This document shows, in pieces, positions 25,968 through 33,587 of a DNA stretch of 64,000 nt. The translations under genes and the position numbers were made by a program. The first letter of the stretch is position 1, and every line of letters starts with the position of its first letter. This DNA is from an uncultured Anderseniella sp. Its GTDB lineage: Bacteria > Pseudomonadota > Alphaproteobacteria > Rhizobiales > Aestuariivirgaceae. The stretch lies in the NCBI GenBank assembly GCA_947488295.1, contig CANKYU010000002.1, positions 124,001-188,000 of the forward strand, given 5' to 3'. The notes beneath the pieces are model-generated. The model saw only the letters and a program-made list of their open reading frames with translations. It was not told the origin of the DNA and ran no database searches.

Positions 25968-27230
25968 TCAATAACTCCCTCCGTCCATATAGAGAGCCAA
26001 AGAATGCAATCCTCCAAATAATGTTGGCGTAAATTCCATTTCGTTATATTTAAGAAATTTTTTTAAATTCTCTATTTTTACAAATTCGATACTCGAAAGC
26101 TCTGCCATCCAATCTGCGTTTTTAATTTCATCTTTTGTCTCGCCGATTTGAGTAAGAAAACAAAATTCTGGATGTATAAATATAGAGTCATTTACAATTG
26201 CAATTAGTTGTATGGACTCCAATTTCAATTTTATTCCCAGTTCCTCTTTGATTTCACGGATAATGCATTGAAATACGTTTGGATTGCCGTTTCGAATATC
26301 CTTATCCGCGTCAAAAAAACCGCCAAATGTAAACAACTTCCCTGGGTTGACTTCGGCATCCGAGGACCTTTTACCTATTGGGATAAACCCATCAGTTGTA
26401 ATGGGAACAATTGAAGTACCTATGGGATTGGCACGAGGTAGGGCGCTTGTTGGGGATCTACTTGCAACATAACCGGCATAATCAGTACGGTGGACAATGA
26501 TCTGAAGACGCCCATCGACGTTTTCAGCTATCGAGTTGAGACCGAATAGGCTCGAATTATATAATTTTTGACCAGAAATTTCGGCGCTTTTCATCCTACC
26601 TTTCCAAACTTCATCAAGCGTCGCCTGTTCGGAAGGACTATATAAATCAACTTCAACAAGCTCGATCTGAACATCGCTCTCTTTCAGAAAGCCGGACCAC
26701 AATATTTCAAACTTGCCGTTCTGGGAGTTCTGTATTGAAATGTTTTTTAGTTCTTCTATCTGCATTTGAGACGCCTTGGATAGCCAATGATTGCGGTACC
26801 GCCTGTCACAGGACACTTCATTAAGCGCCCACTCAGGTGGGTTTACACTCTGCTGAAGATCGGACATTTCCACTTCCAAAACCGTAATTCCACTATGACG
26901 GCCGGAAAACTCGTCTACAATGCAATGTGTACTTTCGGTTAGAGCAGCAATATTGTGCCGCACTTTTTCGATTATCGTATTCTTGCAGAATCGCTCAAAC
27001 AACTCATTCGCCACATGTCGATCGATTTCGATTTCGTATTCATCACGCGCGACACCCGTCTCCAAGCTCTTCACAGTAAGATAGGCACGCTCCCCATCTA
27101 CCAGCCTAATACGTATTTCGAAATCATCGCCGATGAACAAGTACCCTTGGGTAATGTTCAAGCTGCTCAAAATCAAATTGCGCCAACCGCTTCCGTTGAC
27201 AACAAATTTCTGTTCAATTTCCAGCACCAC
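25968..27230 (-). CDS. CYTH-Nudix fusion protein (island gene 2)
   Basis: A 420-residue protein starting at a GTG with AGGTGAT upstream. Residues 1-150 are a CYTH domain: EIEQKF gives the ExExK signature (E4, E6, K8), then FEIRIRLVDGERAYLTVKSL and DEYEIEID fit the triphosphate tunnel strands. Residues about 285-415 are a Nudix domain: TFGGFFDADKD and REIKEELGI (R325, E326, E329, E330), with an altered first half of the Nudix box. CYTH enzymes bind triphosphates; Nudix enzymes cleave X-linked diphosphates. Their fusion is uncommon and suggests processing of a phosphorylated intermediate. A region of about 130 residues between the domains is unassigned. Confidence 0.78.
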   Translation of the reverse strand: MVLEIEQKFVVNGSGWRNLILSSLNITQGYLFIGDDFEIRIRLVDGERAYLTVKSLETGVARDEYEIEIDRHVANELFERFCKNTIIEKVRHNIAALTESTHCIVDEFSGRHSGITVLEVEMSDLQQSVNPPEWALNEVSCDRRYRNHWLSKASQMQIEELKNISIQNSQNGKFEILWSGFLKESDVQIELVEVDLYSPSEQATLDEVWKGRMKSAEISGQKLYNSSLFGLNSIAENVDGRLQIIVHRTDYAGYVASRSPTSALPRANPIGTSIVPITTDGFIPIGKRSSDAEVNPGKLFTFGGFFDADKDIRNGNPNVFQCIIREIKEELGIKLKLESIQLIAIVNDSIFIHPEFCFLTQIGETKDEIKNADWMAELSSIEFVKIENLKKFLKYNEMEFTPTLFGGLHSLALYMDGGSY

Positions 27231-27468
27231 AACAACATCACCTAAATTGAAACAACTGGATCAGCTTCAATCACTCCCCTATATCAAGACAAATAAAAAC
27301 CAACATCACTGGAATTCAATTTAATTTATACCTACCAATATCGCATGTATAATTTTTATTAAAATTCAAAATCTCATAATTTACCAAAAAAATACATTTT
27401 TACATACTGCTTAATACATTTATCACATCTAATTAAATAATATATGAATTTTAAAAGTATTTTTTCAT
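27231..27468. promoter_or_regulatory. AT-rich gap between island genes 1 and 2
   Basis: Very AT-rich, with no gene seen on either strand. It holds the leader of the CYTH-Nudix gene (minus strand). Several TATAAT-like stretches occur, so a promoter for the five downstream genes here is plausible but cannot be fixed. Confidence 0.4.
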
Positions 27469-28191
27469 TTATAATTTGAATTCAAAAGCTTTGGCGTGAA
27501 TTTTATAAACTGGTAGCTTTTTTGTATCTCCTATTTTGCTTAATTGAATTTTGGTTAAATTATCAATATATGAATTTTGCTCCTCCTCATTAAAAAAACT
27601 TCTCATTGGATATATATCGTCGCTGACAACATACGAATTGTAATTTTTATCAAGAAAATCCGTTATACCGGATATATTGGATCCATAAATAGGCCAACCA
27701 ACAAAGTCCACGCAGGTGTTTAATTTTGAAAAAATTTGCTCCAGAGTCTTTTCCGTTATATAACTAAAAGATCCAGAAGAAATTATCAGGTTTGTATTTT
27801 CTAATTTTTCAGAACAACAACTATTTATAATTTCTTTTTCAAGATTTTGCTCAATATAATCATCAATAAAATTCATGTAATGCGCATATTTAAGTGCGTT
27901 TGTGGCGATGTCAACACCAACAACATGACAAATCGAGTTGTTTACAAAAGGGGTACGAACGCTACACCTTTCATAGGGCAGGTCATACTTTGCAATTGCC
28001 CCGTTGAACCCATACCCACAAGCCAAATCAACTATCTTATATTCACCATGACTTGAAATTCCATCTAAAACAATTTTTCGTAAACAGTCATGCACAAAAT
28101 CTGGCTCCCTATAATCTAACTCCCTCAAGCAGTTTAAATATGCATCGGGCGTGAAATCATTGTAAATGTGATTGAAATTCATTTTCTTCAT
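27469..28191 (-). CDS. Class I SAM-dependent methyltransferase-like protein (island gene 1)
   Basis: A 240-residue protein from the ATG at 28191 with GAGG nine bases upstream. Motif I IVDLACGYGFNGAIA lies at about residues 54-68, and the acidic loop HVVGVDIATNALKYA at about 91-105. The later TNLIISSGSFSYI is the post-II region. These fit a Rossmann methyltransferase; the acceptor is unknown. It is the first gene of the minus-strand island and the most AT-rich. A 44-codon open frame overlaps its start from upstream. Confidence 0.72.
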   Translation of the reverse strand: MKKMNFNHIYNDFTPDAYLNCLRELDYREPDFVHDCLRKIVLDGISSHGEYKIVDLACGYGFNGAIAKYDLPYERCSVRTPFVNNSICHVVGVDIATNALKYAHYMNFIDDYIEQNLEKEIINSCCSEKLENTNLIISSGSFSYITEKTLEQIFSKLNTCVDFVGWPIYGSNISGITDFLDKNYNSYVVSDDIYPMRSFFNEEEQNSYIDNLTKIQLSKIGDTKKLPVYKIHAKAFEFKL

Positions 28192-28291
28192 CAATCAAAA
28201 CCTCATAAACAACAAACACACAATCTACATCGACGATTACTGATATTAATATATTATATGCAAGAATCAATTTTTGTTGTGTCGAATTCAT
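28157..28291 (-). CDS. Possible 44-residue leader peptide overlapping the methyltransferase start
   Basis: An ATG at 28291 opens a 44-codon frame ending inside the methyltransferase gene. The peptide begins MNSTQQKLILAYNILISV, has a hydrophobic middle with one Cys and an acidic end (LIDEENEF). AAGGA lies 13 bases upstream, a long spacing. It could be a leader or precursor peptide, or chance in AT-rich DNA. Confidence 0.25.
   Translation of the reverse strand: MNSTQQKLILAYNILISVIVDVDCVFVVYEVLIDEENEFQSHLQ
28253..28258 (-). promoter_or_regulatory. TATAAT -10 element upstream of the methyltransferase gene
   Basis: The minus strand reads TATAAT about 60 bases before the methyltransferase start, the best match to a sigma70-type -10 box here. 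No good -35 hexamer was found at the right distance. It may start transcription of the island operon. Confidence 0.4.
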
Positions 28292-28543
28292 GTCAACAAT
28301 ATGATCCTTAATACTTAAATTTCACAACCAAAAGTAGTATAAACTGGTGACACAACCACTCATATTAACGTTTGATGTCTGCGAGCAATGATATGAACAG
28401 ACTCGCACGTCCTGAGCGGTGGATTTGCTGCAATTCGCCAGCCTGCTCACAAACACCCTTTGCCCGACCACTTTCGCGGTGGGCCAGATTTGACCACAAA
28501 GGCGCTAAACGGCGTCTTACAAGTACCTTACAGGCTCCCGCTA
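28292..28543. other. Right-hand island junction of unknown origin
   Basis: The first 80 bases are AT-rich like the island. From about 28375 the composition returns to backbone level although the sequence is not part of the yedK copy. The minus strand is open through about 58 codons (ending ISLLADIKR) in a frame joined to the truncated yedK copy in another frame, and it has no recognisable family. It may be the remnant of an integrating element. Confidence 0.4.
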
Positions 28544-28932
28544 TGGCCGGCAGAAGCCAATAGACCATTGTCCGGCCCGATGATATGAAACGGCTGTTTG
28601 CGGCCCGGCACATCGCCTTTCCACTCGTAAAACCCGTCCGCGGGAATGAGGCAGCGGCGGCGACGGATGGCATGGCGAAAGGATGGCTTTTCAAACACCG
28701 TTTCGGACCGCGCATTGGTCAGGGGCTTGCCGGCCTTCATTTCCTTTGTCCAGGACGGCACAAAGCCCCAGCGCACCAGTGCAAAGTGCCGGTTGGCCTT
28801 CTCTCCCTTTACAATGGCTATGGGCTGACCCGGGGCCACCACGTCGCGAGGCGGGAAGTTGGGTTGCTCGGGATAGTCGAACAATGCCTTGACCTCTTCG
28901 GGCGACTTGCGAAAGCTGTATAGATTGCACAT
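28544..28932 (-). pseudogene. yedK: Truncated yedK copy (codons 1 to about 131)
   Basis: The copy starts at the ATG at 28932 (MCNLYSFRKS) and matches the intact YedK over about 130 residues with about five changes (for example KGEKA for KGEKI, and HIIGPDNGLLASAG for HITGRDNGLFAFAG). After that it runs into unrelated sequence and stops. The missing C-terminal 100 residues include part of the active-site fold, so it should be non-functional. It forms the right flank of the island. Confidence 0.85.
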
Positions 28933-28990
28933 GGTCGTCAATCTGCCACGACCACATCAGGATTTAAACAACCAGTGATGACTATTGCAC
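28544..28990. repeat. Right direct repeat flanking the AT-rich island
   Basis: Partner of 18957-19392. It contains truncated yedK, the intergenic gap and the first codons of the intact Nudix gene. The substitutions between copies argue against a recent simple target-site duplication. Confidence 0.8.
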
Positions 28991-29403
28991 GCGTTAAGCC
29001 GGTTCCCGGCGTCAGCACCCTGACACTGCGTGACGGCAGGGTGTTGCTGGCCAAGCGGGCCAAGAAGGCCGGATACGGGCTGTGGAGCCTGCCGGGCGGG
29101 CATATTGAAACCGGCGAGCTGGCCCGTGACGCAGCCTTGCGGGAACTGGCGGAAGAAACCGGTGTCACCGCGCGCCTGGACAGGCTGATCGAGTGCCAGG
29201 ACATCATTCATCGCGATGCGCAAGGTACGGTGATGTTTCACTATGTAATTTCTGTGTTTCTATGCCACTGGCAGCACGGCGAGGCGGTTGCCGCGACCGA
29301 TGTATCCGACGTCATGTGGGCTCAAGCTTGTGACCTGGACGATCTGAACATGACGCACGGCACGGCTGACCTGATCAGAAACACACTGAAAACCCTCACA
29401 TAA
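28978..29403 (+). CDS. Nudix hydrolase
   Basis: A 141-residue Nudix protein from the ATG at 28978 (a GTG directly before it is also possible). The Nudix box is complete: GGHIETGELARDAALRELAEETGV (GX5EX7REXXEEXG). It resembles MutT/ADP-ribose pyrophosphatase-like enzymes with a phosphatase range that cannot be told from sequence. It is divergent from the truncated yedK and belongs to the backbone, not the island. Confidence 0.9.
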   Translation: MTIARVKPVPGVSTLTLRDGRVLLAKRAKKAGYGLWSLPGGHIETGELARDAALRELAEETGVTARLDRLIECQDIIHRDAQGTVMFHYVISVFLCHWQHGEAVAATDVSDVMWAQACDLDDLNMTHGTADLIRNTLKTLT

Positions 29404-29447
29404 ATCTGATTGGCTTGTGACCGGCCGATACGTCACCCTTGCGCACC

Positions 29448-30443
29448 ATGAAACTCATAACAGGCATGATTGCGGCATTGTTCCTGACCGCCCTTACTGT
29501 GGCGTCGCTGGCAAACGACGAAGCAGACCGGTTTGTCCGCATGGGCTGGTCAAACACCGATTTTTCCAAAACCACGGTACCATTGTCTGAGGTGATGTCC
29601 GGCGGGCCGCCGCGCGACGGCATTCCACCGATCGACAATCCGCAGTTCCAGCCGGCAAGCTCACAGAAAGACCTGACGGCCAAGGACCCTGTTATCTCGA
29701 TAGAAATCAACGGCGATGCGCGCGCTTATCCGTTGCGCATCCTGATCTGGCACGAAATCGTAAATGACACTGTGGGCGGCAAGCCGGTGGCGGTGACCTA
29801 CTGCCCCTTGTGCAATGCGGCGATCGTGTTTGACCGCATGGTTGACGGCGAGATGAAGGATTTCGGTACAACCGGTCTTTTACGCAATTCGGACCTGATC
29901 ATGTATGACCGGCAAAGCGAAAGCTGGTGGCAACAGTTCACCGGCAAGGCCATTGCCGGATCGCAGGTCGGCAGCAGCCTGAAATTCGTGGCCGCCAGGC
30001 TGGAAAGCTGGGCGGATTTCACAACCCGGTTTCCCGAAGGCAAGGTGCTCGTACCCAACAATCCCGGGTTTCGAAATTATGGCCGCAACCCGTATGTCGG
30101 ATATGACAGCGCCGCTGCCCCGTTCCTGTATCGCGGCAAGATGCCCGAGGGCATCAGTCCCATGGCCCGGGTCGTGGTCTACCGGGTCAATGGCAAGGTC
30201 AATGCCATTGCGCTGTCCATGCTGACCAAGAGCGAAGAACTGATGCACGGCAAGGTGACGATCAAATGGAAGGCCGGCCAAGCGTCTGCGCTGGACACCG
30301 GCGAGATCGCCAAGGGACGCGACGTCGGCAGCATCACCGTTCAGAAAAAGAATGCCTCGGGCAGTTATGAGGACATTCCTTATGATGTGACATTTGCTTT
30401 TGTCGTCGAAGCCTTCGAACCGGGCACAGTCATCAAGAAGTGA
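29448..30443 (+). CDS. DUF3179 domain protein, exported
   Basis: A 331-residue protein with a Sec signal (MKLITGMIAALFLTALTVASLA). The mature part shows the DUF3179 pattern: AYPLRILIWHEIVND, then VTYCPLCNAAIVFDR and SDLIMYDRQSESWWQQFTG. The family has a conserved CPLC pair and unknown function. The start at 29448 is chosen because the signal begins there; a TTG at 29439 is less likely. Its stop overlaps the strong hairpin at 30442-30475. Confidence 0.88.
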   Translation: MKLITGMIAALFLTALTVASLANDEADRFVRMGWSNTDFSKTTVPLSEVMSGGPPRDGIPPIDNPQFQPASSQKDLTAKDPVISIEINGDARAYPLRILIWHEIVNDTVGGKPVAVTYCPLCNAAIVFDRMVDGEMKDFGTTGLLRNSDLIMYDRQSESWWQQFTGKAIAGSQVGSSLKFVAARLESWADFTTRFPEGKVLVPNNPGFRNYGRNPYVGYDSAAAPFLYRGKMPEGISPMARVVVYRVNGKVNAIALSMLTKSEELMHGKVTIKWKAGQASALDTGEIAKGRDVGSITVQKKNASGSYEDIPYDVTFAFVVEAFEPGTVIKK

Positions 30444-30475
30444 TACCAAAGGGAGTAATTACTTCCTTTGGTATC
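30442..30475. terminator. Long hairpin at the end of the DUF3179 gene
   Basis: GATACCAAAGG at 30442-30452 pairs with CCTTTGGTATC at 30465-30475, and the inner AGTAATTACT is itself palindromic. In RNA the whole 34 bases can pair with one G-U. It begins in the stop codon. No T-run follows, so it may be a transcript-end stabiliser, a bidirectional terminator or a small dispersed repeat. Confidence 0.5.
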
Positions 30476-30698
30476 CCCTGTTTCGGACACTTTTCTACCG
30501 CAAACCGGCGCGCTTTTCCGGGCCCATAACACTAACCATGGCGCGTTAACCTTTTGCCAACTATCGGCGTGTGTCTCGCATTGCACATGCTAGTGTAAGA
30601 GTTCGAGCGACACATCCGAGTGATTGGAAAAGCAGTCGCCGGGTGGGGTAATAAAAAGACGACTGGATGCCAAGGTGAAACAATCGCCGGAATTCCGA

Positions 30699-30947
30699 AT
30701 GCCGGAAGAAGATAACGGAGAAGAAGCGCAACGCAGCCGCCAGGCGGCTCTGCGCTATATTCTGGATGCGTGGGAAGAAGCCGTCTATGACGGCCTGGAT
30801 CCCGATTGCGTCGCGACGGCTGCCATTTTCGCCGCCCTGTCTGACATGATTGCCAGCTATGGCGAGGAGCCGGTTGCGATGATGGCCGAACGCCTGCCGC
30901 AACGCATTCGCAACGGTGAGTTCACCGTCATTCGCACACTGCAGTAA
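30699..30947 (+). CDS. Conserved small helical protein of alphaproteobacterial type
   Basis: An 82-residue product from the ATG at 30699; in-frame alternatives are GTG 30675 and TTG 30624. The text ALRYILDAWEEAVYDGLDPDC and AAIFAALSDMIASYGEEPVA is a form I know as an uncharacterised small protein in Rhizobiales, probably an all-helical bundle. No enzyme motif. It stands alone with a GC-rich leader. Confidence 0.6.
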   Translation: MPEEDNGEEAQRSRQAALRYILDAWEEAVYDGLDPDCVATAAIFAALSDMIASYGEEPVAMMAERLPQRIRNGEFTVIRTLQ

Positions 30948-30979
30948 GACTTAAGCCCAAATTCGGAACCCAAGCCGCC

Positions 30980-31969
30980 TCAGGCAATATCCACAACGAT
31001 GCGGCCGCGCACCTTGCCGGACATGATGTCGGCACCGGCCGCGATCACGTCATCCAGCTTGATATGTGATGTCAGGCTGTCGAGCTTGGCCATATCCAGG
31101 TCTTTCGCCAGCCGGGCCCAGGCCTGCTCACGCCTCGGCTTCGGACACATCACCGAATCCACGCCCAGCAGCTTGACGCCGCGCAGAATGAACGGCGCGA
31201 CGGAAGCCGGCAGGTCCATGCCCTGCGCCAGGCCGCAAGCAGCAACGGCACCACCGTAATTCATCTGCGACAACACATTGGCCAGCGTGGTTGATCCAAC
31301 CGCATCGACACAGCCTGCCCAACGCGACTTGGCCAGCGGCTTCGGCGGCGTATTGAACTCCTCCCGGTCCACGATGCTGGATGCGCCCAGACCTTTCAGA
31401 AAAGCTTCTTCGGAGGTACGTCCGGTTGACGCGGTCACCGAATATCCAAGCTTCGACAGGATGGCGATTGCCACCGATCCAACACCGCCGGCAGCGCCGG
31501 TGACGAGAATTTCACCACTGTCCGGCGTGATGCCGGCATCTTCAAGAGCCATGACGCACAACATCGACGTATAGCCTGCGGTTCCAATGGCCATGGCGTG
31601 GGCGGCGGTCATGCTGTCGGGCATTTTTACCAGCCAGTCGCCCTTGACCCGGGCGCGCTCTGCAAAGCCGCCGGAATGGCCCTCACCGACCCCCCAGCCG
31701 TTCAGGATAACCGCATCGCCGGGCTTGTAGCCGGGATTGTCGGACGCAGAAACCGTACCGGCAAAGTCAATGCCCGGCGTCAGCGGGAACTTGCGGATAA
31801 TCGGCGCCTTGGCCGTCAGCGCAAGCCCGTCCTTGTAGTTGAGCGTGGAATGACTGATATCTACGGTCACGTCACCGTCCATCAGGTCCGCATCGCTCAG
31901 TTCGACCAGCGCAGCGGTCTGTTTGTCATCGGTCTTGTTGATCTGAATTGCGCGAAAAGTGCCCGACAT
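30980..31969 (-). CDS. acuI: AcuI/YhdH-type medium-chain quinone oxidoreductase (acrylyl-CoA reductase family)
   Basis: A 329-residue zinc-free MDR enzyme; an AGGAGAG ribosome site lies just upstream of its ATG, so the much longer upstream frame is not used. Conserved features are STLNYKDGLALT, PGIDFAGTV, NGWGVGEGHSGGFAE and the NADPH-binding VTGAAGGVGSVAIAIL. The family includes AcuI, which reduces acryloyl-CoA to propionyl-CoA in DMSP and 3-hydroxypropionate metabolism. That role is likely but not proved by sequence. It is divergent from the ygfZ-like gene. Confidence 0.87.
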   Translation of the reverse strand: MSGTFRAIQINKTDDKQTAALVELSDADLMDGDVTVDISHSTLNYKDGLALTAKAPIIRKFPLTPGIDFAGTVSASDNPGYKPGDAVILNGWGVGEGHSGGFAERARVKGDWLVKMPDSMTAAHAMAIGTAGYTSMLCVMALEDAGITPDSGEILVTGAAGGVGSVAIAILSKLGYSVTASTGRTSEEAFLKGLGASSIVDREEFNTPPKPLAKSRWAGCVDAVGSTTLANVLSQMNYGGAVAACGLAQGMDLPASVAPFILRGVKLLGVDSVMCPKPRREQAWARLAKDLDMAKLDSLTSHIKLDDVIAAGADIMSGKVRGRIVVDIA

Positions 31970-32105
31970 GAAAGTCTCTCCTGTTATGATAACCCGGTAT
32001 CCGTTCCCGTTGACCCGGACACTTCTTGATCTTGGCCATTGGCTTATACCAAACAACGTAAGTATGTAAATCTGTTCACTCAAGCAAGACAGAGAATCGC
32101 ACCAA

Positions 32106-32975
32106 ATGACAGTTTCCATTGCAAGTCTGCCCGATCGTGCCGTCGTCGAGGTCAAAGGCGAAGACACACTGGCATTTCTCCAGGACCTGGTGACGGCCAA
32201 TGTGGCTGACCTGAAACCCGGGCAGGCGGTTCACAGTGCTCTGCTGACGCCACAGGGAAAAATACTGTTCGACTTTTTCATTCTGGCAACCGAAGGCGGC
32301 GCGCTGTTTGACTGTGCAGCGGAAAGTGCTGCCAGCCTGATCCAGAGGCTCACAATGTACCGGCTGCGCCGGGCGCTGAGCATCGATCAGGCCGATAAAC
32401 TTGCAGTCGCAGCCTGCTGGGACGACGCAGACCTTTCATCGATGAGCGAGGGTTATGTGTTTCGGGACCCGCGCAATGCCGATCTGGGCGCAAGAGTGAT
32501 CGCGCCAGAGGCCGTGATCACATCAATTTCCACTCAGCCACCTGAAGCCTACCAGGACCATCGTTACAAACTGGGTATCGGGGATGCTGCCGAGATCGGC
32601 TCCGGCGACCTGTTCCCGCATGAAGCGTGTTATGATCAGTTCTCTTCAGTGGACTTTTCCAAAGGATGCTATGTGGGTCAGGAAGTCGTGTCACGCATGC
32701 AGCATCGCGGCACTGCACGCTCCCGCCTGGTACCGGTTGATGCCGCAGCCGCCCTGCCCGAACCCGGCGCAAAGGTGATGGCCGATGACAGGCCGGTCGG
32801 AACGCTGCTGGGCGCACATGGTTCCAACGGCCTGGCGCTGATCCGGCTTGATCGTGCCGCAAAGGCTGCAAGCGCCGGCACAGTTCTGTCAGTTGACGGG
32901 CAGCAGATCACCATGCACAAACCTGCCTGGGCACGCTGGGCAGATGCGGCCGATACTGCAGGAGATGATGACTGA
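32106..32975 (+). CDS. ygfZ: YgfZ/GcvT-domain folate-binding Fe-S maintenance protein
   Basis: A 289-residue protein with the YgfZ signature KGCYVGQEVVSRMQHRG at about residues 188-204 (KGC[YF]xGQE). N-terminal SLPDRAVVEVKGEDTLAFLQDL and LTPQGKILFDFFI also fit. The family uses tetrahydrofolate to help assemble or repair certain Fe-S enzymes. Its stop codon shares one base with the start of the tag gene. Confidence 0.92.
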   Translation: MTVSIASLPDRAVVEVKGEDTLAFLQDLVTANVADLKPGQAVHSALLTPQGKILFDFFILATEGGALFDCAAESAASLIQRLTMYRLRRALSIDQADKLAVAACWDDADLSSMSEGYVFRDPRNADLGARVIAPEAVITSISTQPPEAYQDHRYKLGIGDAAEIGSGDLFPHEACYDQFSSVDFSKGCYVGQEVVSRMQHRGTARSRLVPVDAAAALPEPGAKVMADDRPVGTLLGAHGSNGLALIRLDRAAKAASAGTVLSVDGQQITMHKPAWARWADAADTAGDDD

Positions 32976-33583
32976 TGGGCTGGGAACATTCACTGATCAC
33001 CCATGAAGACGGTATCGACCGGTGCGGCTGGTCCGGTACCGCACCCGACTATGTGACCTATCACGATGAGGAATGGGGCGTACCGGAATATGACAGTCGG
33101 GCGCTGTTTGAAAAACTGCTGCTTGACGGGTTCCAGGCCGGCCTCTCCTGGATTGCCATCCTGCGCAAGCGCGATAATTTCCGCGCCGCATTCGATAATT
33201 TCGATCCGGCCATCATGGCGCGATATGACGAAGCAAAGAGAGCCGACCTGATGCTCGATGCCGGTATTGTGCGCAACAGGCTGAAGATCGAGTCCAGTGT
33301 CACCAATGCGCAAGCCTATCTGGAAATCGAGGCGGCGCAGGGCTTCGACACCTATCTGTGGGACTTCATGGACGGCAAACCACTGGTCAACCGGTTCAGC
33401 CGGCTGGAAGACGTGCCTGCCGCCACACCACTGGCGGAAAAAATCTCCAAAGACCTGAAGAAACGCGGATTCCGCTTCGTCGGCCCGACCATTGTCTATG
33501 CCTTCATGCAGGCGGTTGGCATGGTCAACGATCATCTGGTCCAGTGCCACCGGCACGAGCCGTGCAAGAAGCTGGCGCGTTAG
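32975..33583 (+). CDS. tag: DNA-3-methyladenine glycosylase I
   Basis: A 202-residue Tag enzyme, which removes 3-methyladenine from DNA. Zinc-binding residues are visible as RCGW near the start and CHRHEPC near the end, with YHDEEWG as the second zinc ligand segment. The sequence LLLDGFQAGLSWIAIL holds the usual helix-hairpin part and the catalytic Glu lies nearby. The start at 32975 adds about 14 residues before RCGW, slightly long but plausible. It forms an operon with ygfZ and the HD gene. Confidence 0.93.
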   Translation: MGWEHSLITHEDGIDRCGWSGTAPDYVTYHDEEWGVPEYDSRALFEKLLLDGFQAGLSWIAILRKRDNFRAAFDNFDPAIMARYDEAKRADLMLDAGIVRNRLKIESSVTNAQAYLEIEAAQGFDTYLWDFMDGKPLVNRFSRLEDVPAATPLAEKISKDLKKRGFRFVGPTIVYAFMQAVGMVNDHLVQCHRHEPCKKLAR

Positions 33584-33587
33584 GACA

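Noticed and set aside
21601..28194. Lasso-peptide cluster
   Set aside because: One asparagine-synthetase homologue could be a cyclase, but no transglutaminase-like protease, PqqD-like recognition protein, ABC exporter or convincing precursor gene is present.
19385..28545. Prophage or integrative element with integrase
   Set aside because: No integrase, excisionase, capsid or relaxase gene was found; the flanking repeats are yedK/Nudix DNA, not a tRNA att site.
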